A stretch of DNA of 64,000 bases, from NCBI RefSeq assembly GCF_007565055.1, contig NC_044550.1, forward strand, positions 88,006,174 to 88,070,173, written 5' to 3'. Below the pieces are notes generated by a model, which had not been told where the DNA came from, did not search any database, and worked only from the letters and a program-made list of their open reading frames with translations. This document shows, in pieces, positions 47,152-59,082 of this stretch (position 1 is the stretch's first letter; every line of letters begins with the position of its first letter). The position numbers and the translations under genes were made by a program. Source of the stretch: Rhinopithecus roxellana (taxonomy: Eukaryota > Chordata > Mammalia > Primates > Cercopithecidae).

Positions 47152-47456
47152 CATTGGGTACAGTGGCTTATGCCTGTAATCCCAGCACTTTGGGAGGCCG
47201 AGGCGAGTAGATCACTTGAGGCCAGGAGTTGGAGATCAACTTGGCCAACATGGCAAAACCCTGTCTCTACCAAAAATACAAAACTTTTATTCAGGTGTGA
47301 TGGCACATTCCTGCAATCCTAGCTAATCAGGTGGCTGAGGCATGAGAATTGCTTGAACCTGGGAGACGGAGGTTGCAGTGAGCCATGATCACACCACTCA
47401 CTCCAGCCTGGGCAACAGAGTGAGACTGTTTCCAAAAAAAAAAAAAAAAAAAAAAA
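47152..47456 (+). mobile_element. AluS-like, inside the inverted L1
   Basis: A full-length sense Alu from 'gggtacagtggcttatgcct' to an A tail of about 24. L1 ORF2 continues on both sides. 'gaaaagt' occurs before and after as a short duplication. Confidence 0.93.
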
Positions 47457-48367
47457 TGAAAGAAAAGTAGTTCATGTCTTTTGCCTAGTTTTTCATTAGG
47501 GTTGTTTGCTTGTTTTCTTGTAATTCATTTAAGTTGCTTATAAATACTGGATATTGGACCCATGCCATATGCAAAGTTTGCAAAAATTTGTTCCCATTCT
47601 ATAAGCTGTCTTTACACTCCATGGATAGTTTTCTTTGCTGTGCAGAAGATTTTTAGTGTAATTAGATCCCATTTGTCAATTTTTGCATTTGTTGCAACTG
47701 CTTTTCATGTCTTCCTCATGAAATTTTTGCCTCTTTTTATGTCTAGAATGGTATTGCCTAGGTTGTCTTCCAAGGTTTTTAAAGTTTTGGGCTTTATGTT
47801 TAAGTCTTTAATCTATCTTGAGTTAATTTTTGTATATGGTATATACAATCTTCAGTGTATGGCTAGCTAGTTATCCCAGCACCATTTATTCAATAGGGAA
47901 TCCTTTCCCCATTGCTTGTTTTTGTCAGGTTTGTCAAAGATAGATAGTTGTAGGTATGCAGCCTTATTTCTGGGTTCTCTATGCTGTTGTATTGGTCTAT
48001 GTGTCTGTTTTTGTACCAACACTATGCTGCTTTGGTTACTGAAGTCAAGCAGTGTGATGCCTCCAGCTTTGCTCATTTTGCTTAGGGTTACCTTTGCTAT
48101 TCAGACTCTTGTTTTGGTTCCATATGAATTTTAAAATAGGTTTTTCTAGTACTGTGAAGAATGTCAATGGTAGTTTAATAGGAATACCATTGAATCCATA
48201 AAATGCTTTGGGCAGTACAGCCATTTTAACGATATTGTTTCTTCCTATCCATGATCATGGAACGTTTTTCCATTTGTTTTTGTCATCTTTGATTTCTTTG
48301 AGCAGTGTTTTGTAGTTCTCCTTGTAGAGACTTTTCACCTTCCTGGTTAGCTGTATTCATAGGTATT

Positions 48368-48401
48368 GTGCATGTACGTGTATGTGTGTGTGTGTGTGTG
48401 G
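48368..48401. repeat. (TG)n microsatellite in L1
   Basis: TG units follow 'gcatgtacgtgta' inside the antisense L1 ORF2. Confidence 0.9.
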
Positions 48402-49716
48402 CAGTTGTGAATGGGATTGCATTCCTGATTTGGTTATTGGCTTGCCTATTGTTGTAGAAGAATGCTAGTCATTTTTGCACATTGATTTTGTATCCTGAGA
48501 TTTTGCTGAAGTTGTTTATCAGCTTAAGAAGATTTTGGGCTGAGAAATGGGGTTTTCTAGACAAGGATTATGTTGTCTGCAAACAGAGAAAGTTTGACTT
48601 CCTCTCTTCCTATTTGAATGCCCTTTATTTGCTTCCCTTGCCTGATTGCCCTGGCCAGGATATCCAATAATATGTTGAAGAAGAGCAGAGAGAGAGGGCA
48701 TCCTTGTTTTGTGCCGGTTTTCAGGAGGAATGCTTCCAACTTTTGCCCATTCTGCATGATGTTAGCTCTCGGTTTGTCATTAATGGTTCTTTTTATTTTG
48801 AGGTATGTTTCTTCAATACTGAGTTTACTGAGAGTTTTTAACATGAAGGGGTGTTGAATTTTATCAAAAGACTTTTCTGCATCTATTGAGGTAATCATGT
48901 GATTTTTGTCTTTATGTGATGAATCACATTTATTGATTTGCATAAATTGAACCAACCTTGCATCCCAGGGATAAAGTCTGCTTAGTCATCGTGGGTAACC
49001 TTTTTGATATGTTGCTGGATTCAGTTTGCCAGTACTCTGCTGACGATTTTTGCATCACAACTAAAAGAACTAGAGAACCAAGAGCAAAAACATCCCAAAA
49101 CTAGTAGAAGACGAGAAATAACCAAAATCCAACCTGAACTGAAGGAGAATGAGACATCAAAAACCATTCAAAAGATCAATGAATCCAGGAGCTGTTTTTT
49201 TGAAAAAATTAATGAAATAGGTAGACCCCCAGCTAGACTAATAAAGAAGAAGAGAGAGAAGATTCGAAGAAACAGAATCAGAAATAACAAAGGGATATTA
49301 TCGCTGACCCCACTAAAATACAAATAACCATCAGTTATTATGAACAACTCTATGTACATAAACTAGAAAATATAGAAAAAAAGAATAAATTGCTGGACAC
49401 ATACACCCTCTCAAGACTGAACCAGGAAGAAATTGAATCCCTGAACACACCAATAATAAGCTCTGAAATTGAGTCAGTAACAAATATCCTACCAAACAAA
49501 AAAAACCCAGGATCAGACAGATTCACAGCCACATTCATACAGATGAAGAGCTGGTAACATCCCTGCTAACACAATTCCAAAAAATTGAGGAGAGACTCCT
49601 CCTTAACTCATCTATGAAGCCAACCTCATCCTGATACCAAAATTTGGCAGAGCTATGACTAATAAAGAAAACCAGATAATTTTAAAAAGGTATGCATAAT
49701 AAAAATCAATATAAAT

Positions 49717-51736
49717 GCAGGTATGCAACTCTAAAAGTTTTATATCTATAGATACATAAAACTAAAATAAAAGATATTACTAAATAATGAAAACCTACAT
49801 TATAAAAGGAAAAGAATCTCTAATGCATAATTCAGTGTTCAGTTATAGCTGAGGAAATATGGAACAATGAAGATAATCATAAATGTTTATAACTCTAAGG
49901 AAACACAACTTAGGTTGAGTAGAAATTCATTCAAAGAAGGAAGCAGAAAATATGAAGAGAATACTGGCTAATATTTAATTGAATTAGTAATATAAAAATA
50001 TAGCAGAAATACACAATTGATAAATTTTTAGAAATATGAATTTTAATTGGAAAAGAATGTGTTTGCCAATTTAAAATATGTCCATTTGCTTGTTGCCACA
50101 ATGGGGTGTTAATACAAATGGCAGAAAGAGACTAACATGTACAGTTCATGGCAAATGATATCACAATTTACAGAGTTTTACAAATTACAAGAGAAAACAT
50201 GGAGAGAAGAATGACTCCCCAAGTCCCTACAAATTTCTATGAGCCTACATCTCCTTTAGTGATCTGGAGCCTACTGAACAAATAACCAAGGGAAAGTAGA
50301 CATTGCATATTTCTGACATTTACAGTGATGTTGTGTAAAGAGAATGTCAGTTTTCCAGGTACATTACTCAGCAAGTCCAGGTGTCAGGTTAGTCTAGTCT
50401 ATATCTGTATTCGAATGCTTTTAGTTTTAACATCTCCCTCCCATTTTTTTTCCCGTAACAACTTAGCAGGTAAAATATTTCCTCCTGTCTTCCAGGAACA
50501 AAATAGCTATTTGATACACTCAATGAAAGGAAGGTATTTTATTGATTAAAACAAATGAAAGTACTTCACTTTTTAAAAGTTTTCTTGTTTTCACTACCTT
50601 TGATTTAGAATGTCATATAAACCTATTGATATATAAAACAATATGTTTATTCATGTCATTTCCATGAAATTTAAAGTTCTTCATTTTCCTTTTCACTTTT
50701 ATTCCTCTCACGGTTACCATTTTAGAAATGTCTCCAAAGTTTTCAGGCTCAGTATAATTTTGTTAATATCATTTAGTTACTAACAGGTTGCATATAAACC
50801 TGATCCCAGACTTCCTGCAGAGCTCAGGATTTTGCTAAGTAGAATAGTTAGTTTAGGTAATTTAAGGAAGTAAGAAATGGTTATAGATTCTTCAGAAGAG
50901 TTCTTATACTCTAAAATGAGTTATCATGCATAACTCATAAAGTCAAACTTTGCAGCCAAGAAAACAACCACCTGTGATGGCTATAGAATTAAGAAACTGC
51001 TGGCTTCAGAACCACACTTCCTCTGCCCTGACCCACAGGCCACTTGATCAGATAACTGCCTGTTAAATTTGGAATGACTCTACACTTGTCTACTCCAGGA
51101 CAATGATACTATGTTTCACAGCAGGAAAATAGATCCCCATTTTTGAGTGTCTCTGGCATGACTGAGTTCCAAATCCAAGTCTATATCAGAGTAGTAGAAT
51201 CTAAGTCACAGCTAGACCCCTAGCTATAAGTAGGTTTACAAAATGCAGCTTTAAGCATTTCCAGTCTCTGCAGGAAAGGTATTTTGGAACATGGGTTGGA
51301 AGAGTTGCAATGCATATTGAAAAACCCAACCAACAGCAATGGTCTCACATGCAAATGACAGACAGAATCTCAGATTACAAAATAAAAATGAAGGTGGGAC
51401 TACTGACATATATTACTTATAAATAAAGATATCATTTTTAATCCTTTAAAAGTAGTTTAGTGTTAAACATTCTAACTTAAAAGCTTTTGCATAAAACAGT
51501 AGGATTGAGGTTGTAGATGATGAGTGGATCTCAGAGACAGGAACATAGCCTGGGCTTTTGCTGACTAGCATGTTGGAGAATCATTCCAAACTATTCAAAG
51601 TTAGGCCTGCCTTTAATATGGATTACATTGTCAATGAAGAGGAAACTTTATTCTATCCATCAGTTTTCTTGCCACTTTCACAATGAAAGAATAAAATGCA
51701 CATTGTCCCAGGAGTCAGAAAAACATGGGCTCTTTA
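49717..51736. other. Single-copy AT-rich DNA, no gene seen
   Basis: No recognised repeat, exon or RNA gene. All frames are short. Confidence 0.55.
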
Positions 51737-51742
51737 AAAAGT

Positions 51743-51749
<7 letters not shown>

Positions 51750-51773
<24 letters not shown>

Positions 51774-52055
51774 GAGACGGAGTCTCGCTCTGTCGCCCAG
51801 GCTGGAGAGCAGTGGCCGGATCTCAGCTCACTGCAAGCTCCGCCTCCCGGGTTTACGCCATTCTCCTGCCTCAGCCTCCCGAGTAGCTGGGACTACAGGC
51901 ACCAGCCACCTCACCCGGCTAGCTTTTTGTATTTTTTAGTAGAGACGGGGTTTCACCGTGTTAGCCAGGATGGTCTCGAACTCCTGGCCTCGTGATCCGC
52001 CCGTCTCGGCCTCCCAAAGTGCTGGGATTACAGGCTTGAGCCACCGCGCCCGGCC
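51750..52055 (-). mobile_element. Young AluY of Old World monkey type
   Basis: A full-length antisense AluY very close to consensus, with 'ctccgcctcccgggtttacg', 'cacccggctagctttttgta', 'ttttttagtagagacgggg' and 'caggcttgagccaccgcgcc', and a T-rich tail (about 51750-51773). The GGCTAG, TTTTTTAG and GGCTTGAG states are those I know from cercopithecoid AluYR subfamilies. 'aagtttttctt' flanks it (51739-51749 and 52058-52068). Confidence 0.93.
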
Positions 52056-52068
52056 AGAAGTTTTTCTT

Positions 52069-52650
52069 CTAACAATTATCTTGAGCAATTTCTTCCTTTG
52101 TAAAACAGAAATAGCAGTACAAGCTACAATAAAAATCCTCCAGCTATATATTATTTTAATGAAGTATTAAAGTTTATAAATGTTGTCTAAAAATATAACC
52201 AAATTATTGCCAATAATTTAATAGGATAAATGTAAAAAAGTTTACATTTACATATAAGCATATGTAATATATTTATAACAAATTATATGGACATATATCA
52301 TACATTTAATTAGATATCTTTAAAAACTGTGGCAATTATTGAATATTCTAGCAAAAAAAAAACTCACAATGTATTATACTATTTTAGCATATATTTCAGT
52401 AAAATACATGCCAATAATAACACAAAAGTTGTGGGTTGAGTGGTAAATGGAATTGTAGAAGGTTTTTACTCTGTACTGTAGAGCAGTCATTACAAATTAA
52501 TATAAAGAGGCATAGTCACAAACACAAATGCAGAAGATAAAATTGTTTGTTACTAATATTTTAAATTTTACCAGAATAAGGCAGAAATTGAGTAACATGT
52601 AAAAAATGGCACAATTATAAAACAAATAGCATCATGGGGGACTCAAACTC
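52069..52650. other. AT-rich single-copy DNA, no gene seen
   Basis: Only AT-rich sequence with many short A and TA runs. Confidence 0.5.
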
Positions 52651-54205
52651 AATCATATTACAAATTACATTAAAGAGAAATAGACTAAGCACTTCATTTG
52701 CAAGCAGAAGATTGTCAAACTTCATGAAATGAAAAAAAAGTTAAGATTCAGGTATATGGTATTTGCAAGAATAATGTCTGTGACTTTAAAAAAGTGATTC
52801 TTGCTAATTTCTTAAACTAACAAGCCTATTGTAAAATATTTTGGGGGGGAAAGGAAAAGGCTATTGAACAGCTAAAATTATTTGAATGTCCAAAACAACC
52901 TTGAAAACAAAAAGGAAGATCAAATTTAAAGGACTCATCATACCTAATTTCAAAATTTACCACCAAATTAGGTAATAAAGATAGTATTTTACTGGCGTAA
53001 ACATAGACAAATAGATCAATAAAAAGGAATAGGGAGTCCAGTCCAGAAATAGACTCTGGACAACTGATGTAAGTTAATTTATTAGGTAAAGGAATCTTTT
53101 TAATATGTTCTTAAAACAACTGGATATGAGTATGGATTTTTAAAAAAAAATGAACCTTGATTCTCATCTCATTCCACATGCAAAAATTAGTTCAAGAAGT
53201 GTCTTGCGCCTAAGCATAAAACTGTAAAGCTTTTAAAGTAAAACAAATAATATTTTCACAGCTGAAAGGAAAACAAAGATTTCTAGGACAGAACAACAAC
53301 AAAACAAGTTCTGAAGGAAAAAAAAATGATAAATTAGAAGTCTTTAAAATTTAAAATTTTGGTCCTGTTCATCAAAATGCCAATAAGAAAATTATATGAA
53401 CGCGACAGACTGTGAAAAATATTTGCAGCACACATGTCTGACCAAAGCATTTGCTTCCAGCATATAGAAAAACTGTTTGTAAATCAATACATTTACAAAT
53501 GAACCATGTGGCAAAAAATGAGCACAAGATTTGAACAGATACTTTACAAAGGAAGATCTATGAATGGACAATCAACACATAAAAATATGTTTAACGTCAT
53601 TTGTTAGAGAAATGCAAATTATAACTACAATGACACACAGTTTCACATCAACTAGACTGACTAAAATCAAGATGACTAACAACGGCAACTGCTGGTTAGG
53701 ATTTGCAGCAAGCAGTTATTTCATACATTATTGAAATAATGGGAGTATAAAATGATTCAACATTTTTGGAGAAATGTTTGTTATTCATTTATGATATTAA
53801 CCATGCATCTACTCCATGACCCAGGCATCCAAAAGGAAAAAATACACAAACACACACAGAAATTGGAATTCTATTCAATAATTTAAAAAATGAACTAGTG
53901 ATAGGCACAATGATTTGCTGAAGTGAAAAAGCAAAGCACGAAAGAGTGCATACTAAATGGTTCATTTATGCAAAACATAAAAATAGACAAAATTATTCTA
54001 AATCGATGGCAATTGGATAATAGTTGAAGGAGCATTGGAGAATAGAATTGACGGGAAGGTAACATAGGGGACTTTCCCAGAAGATGGAAAGTTAATCTTG
54101 TTATAAGTGGTGTTTACTGGTCATATGTCATTGTCAAAGCTCTTTGTTCTGACCAGTTAGATTTGTGCATTATTTATGTTAAATATATCTCAATGAAAAT
54201 AACCA
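52651..54205 (+). mobile_element. L1ME-type element, ORF2 remnants and 3' end
   Basis: The inter-ORF and early ORF2 part (52660-52800) is followed, after a gap, by ORF2 C-terminal blocks ('ccaaaacaaccttgaaaac', 'acatagacaaatagatcaat', 'tgaacagatactttacaaag', 'gagaaatgcaaattataact') and an L1ME 3' UTR ('gcatactaaatggttcattt', 'gttaaatatatctcaatg'). It is broken throughout. Confidence 0.75.
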
Positions 54206-56968
54206 GAGAATTTTAAATATTTTGTGGGAAGTTTAAATAGAGCAACTTAGCCTGGGTGGCATTAGACCAGCTAAATAAAACTTGCACTTTTTTATTACTT
54301 GGCATTTTAATTATAGTTTTATCATACCTTACCTTTAGTTATGCCCCCATATAGCTACAGAAGTTTTTTGATAAAAAGGCATGACAGATATGAAGGAGAC
54401 TTAGGGAGCACTTAAAAGAGAAGCAGTATACCACAATAATGGAAATAACTGATCATGTCTTTTGGAAATAAAAAGAAAACAGTCTTTCATGAAAAAAATA
54501 TATTTTTATAAAAAATCTTATCTCTCAAGCATTAGCTTATCTTGAGATATTTAAAACAAGCACAGGAAAGGCATATTTATATTTCTAAATAAGAATAACC
54601 AAATAGCTCACTTTTGGTCTGAGAATTTGTATTCTAAGGCATATTACCATATATCATGTTTTGGTTGATTTATTACAAGGCTTTGAGCTTAGAGGTTTAC
54701 CAAAAACATGCCAACACAGTCTTAGTTCTGGCAATCAGATTGCTCACATTATAATTAGATAAGAATAATAATATTAAATAAAGTTGAGTAGAAAAGCACC
54801 ACAGATAAATTAGACAACTAGGATGTATAATAATTCATTTATAGTATAAAACCTACAACATTATTTAGTAATATGCTTGAATTTTCAGAGTCAGAATAAC
54901 CAGCATAGACTTGTTATTTAACTGGGGCAAGAATTTGAAAATGAAAACCTATAAAATTTTATAAATAATCATTGCTTTGCAACAGGACACAGATTTTTAA
55001 ATGAGTTCACTTTTGTGCCTGTCTTCGCATGGCCACACTGGGACTGTACAGAGGAACATGAAGCTTGTTAAAAATAAAAGACCAATGAGTCACTCTCCAG
55101 GGGGATAAAAATAGAAGGAGACTGACAAACATAATATGCAAGAAAATTAGTTCAGCAGCAGGTAGCAGAAAAAAAAGTATTAATTGTCAAATATGTAGAA
55201 AAGTAATAGGAACTGAAGAGGGAGTAGTTGTATGGAAAAATAGCTGGGCTCACTAACATGAAGAGAGTACATATCAAATAAAATGGGAATTATACCGGGT
55301 TGATTTTTTTTCCCTTCTCATCAAAATAAGTGTCTTTCAGAAAATATGACTGATTAATCATGAATCAATTCTAATGTGCAAGTAATTCTTCTTGGCATTA
55401 ATTAAAGAGAAATTGCCCTTTACTTAAAAAAAAATGTGCAGAATGTCTTACAATGGAACTAGCAAGGACTAATATATCATAAATTGTAAGAAAAATAATA
55501 AAAAATGTTGTTATGTAAAGCAGGTAGAGGGGAAGGATTTAAATTAATCGTAAGTTATTTTTGTTTGTGTTGACTTTAAGCCTCTTTTACCGTTCCCTAG
55601 AGCAGTTGTATTTCTTTCACCTTGGTAGAGGGCGAGTGTATGTTCTGGTTTTATAGCTGACTTACAGGAAAGACTTTCTTTTTATTAACTTTATTTTCAA
55701 ATCCAAAGGCATTTTAGAAGTAGTTTAATTGTGTAGAAATGAATTATCTCCTTTGTGCTGCTTTAAGCATCTTGATTATCATCCTCTAAATTACTTTGGT
55801 GATTTCAAAACAGGAAAGAGATAGCTGAAAGTCAGATATGTTCCTTTTCCTGTTGATTTTTCTGTTTTGTGCAATTATACAAATATGCTCAAACTTCATT
55901 TAATTTTAAACTATTTAAATGGTATCGAAATATATCAATATAAAATCCATAAGTTTAGCAAATATTTTCCATTAAAATAAACTAGTGTTCCACAATGACA
56001 CTTAATTTTCTTGGTCTATCAATATCTATGCTTCTAGAAAACCCCTAATTTATTGCTCTAGTCCAGTAGAAAGCTGGCAACATTGTTGTTTACTCACTAA
56101 AAATTTTACAAAGAAAAAAAGAAATCATATTAGTTTTTCTCTAAAAATTTTTAGCAATAAACCAATTGTTTATTTCTGTGATGATCTTGTTCACAGCAAA
56201 TATTTATTGTGCTTCCGGTTTATTAATGTAACACCTTTCTTTTTTTCTCTCTCGTTCCAGGGGAGTTGCAGGGGGTGGGATTTGCTATGGGTAGAAGAGA
56301 TGCTCCTTTACATACAGAGATGAGATTTTAGGGTTCATGTAAAGTTTGCTAGCAGGGAGTTAAAGAACGTTTATATCAAATGAAAGCCCAGGTCAACCAC
56401 TAAGAAGGTGATGTATGCAACCATGGGAATCTTCATAGTAGCCTGGTGTCCTCCAAGCTGCTCCTCCTAGAACATGGAAAAGATCTTTCCTAATACTCCA
56501 CAGCACAACAGAGATCAGACTGTAGGTGGCATACTCTGAAAGTATAATACAAATTTAACATAAACACACACACGCAATCCTAAGGAAAAAAAATAACAAG
56601 TCACAAGCATGGCAGCTATAATCCATGTTTAGAAAAAAATCCAACCCTCTAGGTTCATATTTATGTTAATATGTATATGTTATGCAACATAACATCTCAG
56701 CCTTAAGCAACTGCATAATCAAATGAGCCCAACAGAGTTTCCCTGCTCCCTCTAGGCAACCTATTATATTACACAAAATATATTCATTTAATTAATAACA
56801 TTCTATAATTGTTTAGTTTTCAAACACTGAAGTGACTCGGGCATTTGAGATCATTTAATTTTACTTACATTTGTTTAACTTAACATAGTTATTATTTTTT
56901 CATAGCATAAATGTTATGCAAATCCCATCTGTAGCAATATATATGAGATGATGAAATGCAACTGAGCT
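54206..56968. other. AT-rich single-copy DNA, no gene seen
   Basis: No repeat or gene recognised. A short (CA)n run is near 56563-56574. Confidence 0.55.
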
Positions 56969-57484
56969 TTTTTAAAAAATACTTTTATTTTAGCTTCAGG
57001 GGTACAGTTGCAGGTTTGTTGTACAGATTATTTTGTCATCCAGGTATTAAGTCTAGTACCTAATAGTTTTTTTTCTGATCCTCTCCCTCTTCCCACCCTC
57101 CACCCTCAGGTAGGTCCCAGTGTGTATTGTTCCCCTCTTCGTATCCATGTGTTCTTAACATTTATCTTCCACTTAAAAGTGAGAACATGTGGTATTTGGT
57201 TTTCTGTTCCTGCATTAGTTTGCTGAGAATAATGGCCTCCAGTTCCATCCATATTCCGAATGCAAAGGACATGGATCTCATTCTTTTTTTTGTGTGGGGT
57301 GTATAATATTCAATGCTGCATATGTACCACATTTTCCTTATCCAATCTACCATCGACAGGCATTTAGGTTGATTCCAGGTCTTTGCTATTGTGAATAGAG
57401 CTGCAATGAACATACACATGCATATATCTTTAAGGTAGAATGATTTGTATTCCCTTGGGTATATACCCAGTAATGGAATTGCTT
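56969..57484 (-). mobile_element. 5'-truncated L1P, antisense
   Basis: The L1 3' end and ORF2 C-terminus read on + as 'gcaggtttgttgtacagatt', 'gtgagaacatgtggtatttg', 'gaatagagctgcaatgaac' and 'gggtatatacccagtaatgg'. It stops abruptly at about 57484. The C-terminal ORF2 frame (57162-57419 -) contains SIEYYTPHTKK in place of the usual MEYYAAIK. Confidence 0.88.
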
Positions 57485-58479
57485 AAAACAGACATTAAAT
57501 CGTTATCTAACCAAAAATATTATTAACTACCATGCCTGGCTCAGCATAGTTGTTATTAACTGAATAAAACAAGTAAGTATTTTTAAATGCAACAAAATGT
57601 CCTAAAAGACTTTTAAAACAATGTAGAGATAGAAAATTTGGAAATAATGAATGACTGACAGAGTATAATATCAAAACTTGTATTTGCTTTGCTATTTTTA
57701 AACAAATGTTAAACATTTTTCAAATCCTAAAGGAAGATATACAACATATGGAGGGACTTGTAGTCCAGGAAAGACAATGGGATAGTAAGTGAGCACCTGG
57801 TTAGCCCAAATGAATTCAGATCTAATCCCAGATGGAAAGCACTTTTAGGTAGAGAGGGAAATGTATTTTTATTATTATTTTTGTCCTCATAACAATTCTC
57901 TGAGAAAGATAAAACATGAACTGTCTCTCCAGCTCCAGCTCCTATAGTTAACCTCCACCTGTCCCTCAGTGCACTGCTCCCAGAACCACAGGACTCAGGG
58001 CTGGCAAGGGTCCTGCAGATCACCTTTATGAATTCTTCTGTTCCACAATGAAACTCTTCCTGGGAGTAAACGGAGTTGCTCAAGGACACCGCTTTATTTC
58101 AAAGTCACTGAAGAACCCAGATGTCCTGATATTAAATGAAGGAATGCTTTTAACTCCAACTTGGTGTTTACTTCTGAAAACTGATCATAATAAACCAAAG
58201 TATTTAATTTCTATTCCTCTATTTCTATAACAATTTGAGATAAGTGAAAACATTTGCTCATGAAGTAAAGCCTGGCAAATGTTGTCCATATATAATGTTG
58301 TTCACAGGTAAACATTAAAATTAGATTAGCATTCAGGTAACATTAAAATTACAACCAATCAACTTGATGAGATTAAGTGAAACATTTACTTGAAGAAATC
58401 ACTACTGTCATTTTGCTTACCTAAAAAGTTTACCAAACTTTACACAAAAATTATTAACAATGATATGAATTACTTATCG
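57485..58479. other. Single-copy DNA, no gene seen
   Basis: The 120-codon - strand frame at 57727-58089 has no family I recognise and no supporting signals. I treat it as chance. Confidence 0.5.
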
Positions 58480-59082
58480 TTTTTTATTGTTGCTACACAC
58501 ATTTAGCACTTTTAAGCAACACAAATTTATGATCTCACAGTTCTGCAGGTCTGAAATTTATTGTTGACACAGTTGATTCCTCTATTTTGGATTTCACAAA
58601 GCTGAAGTCATGAGGTTGCCTTGCAGGGTTTTCCTCGAAAGGCTCTAGAGAAGAATCTGCTCCCTAACTCATTTAGTTTGTTGACAAAAATCTAGTTCCT
58701 TATGGTTGTAGGACAGAGATCCCCATCTTCTTGCATCTGGCAGCTAGAGGTCTTTCTTTTCTCCTAGAAGAAGCATCCTTGCAAGTGGGTCCTGCATCTC
58801 AGAGCCAACATGTCAAATCATTTTCATTCTTGTAATTGCTCTGATTCTCTTTCTGCTACATTTCTCTTCAGCCCTCTTCCAGGTGGAGACTGTTCTCTGA
58901 ATTTCAAGTGTTCATGGGATTTGATTAAGCCTACCCAAATAATTTGGGATAATTTTCCTACTTTAAGTTTCATGGTTTTATTACATCTGCAAAGTCTTTC
59001 TTGCTATGTAAGGTAACATATTCACAGACACTAGGAATTGGAACAAGGACATCTTTGGAGGGCCATTATTCTTGTTACCACA
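58480..59082 (-). mobile_element. MLT1/MaLR-like LTR, antisense
   Basis: Reading back from 'ggagggccattattcttgtt' and 'accaca', the reverse strand gives the same family order as the LTR at 32.6-33.1 kb: 'cctaataatttggg'-type motif 'cccaaataatttgggataat', 'ggaggctctag'-like 'gaaaggctctagagaagaat', and 'acacaaatttatgatctcac'. The subfamily is not assigned. Confidence 0.65.

Larger units (their letters stand above)
46339..49716 (-). mobile_element. L1P with inverted 5' segment (twin priming)
   Basis: 46339-49056 is antisense L1: 3' UTR, then ORF2 going back to about codon 541. At about 49056 the orientation flips, and 49057-49716 is sense ORF2 (QLKELENQEQKH, INESRSCFFEKINEIGRP, RLNQEEIESLN), ending near the codons for NIDA at about codon 540. 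The two pieces are thus adjacent in ORF2 but in opposite orientation, the signature of twin-primed L1 integration. An AluS interrupts it at 47152-47456. Stops are frequent, so it is dead. The 3' UTR resembles L1PA12-16. Confidence 0.9.

Noticed and set aside
51628..52170. 103- and 70-codon + strand frames
   Set aside because: Both run through the AluY. They are Alu-derived frames.
57727..58089. 120-codon - strand frame in single-copy DNA
   Set aside because: No recognisable family, no splice or initiation context, and length compatible with chance in 64 kb. Kept as non-coding.
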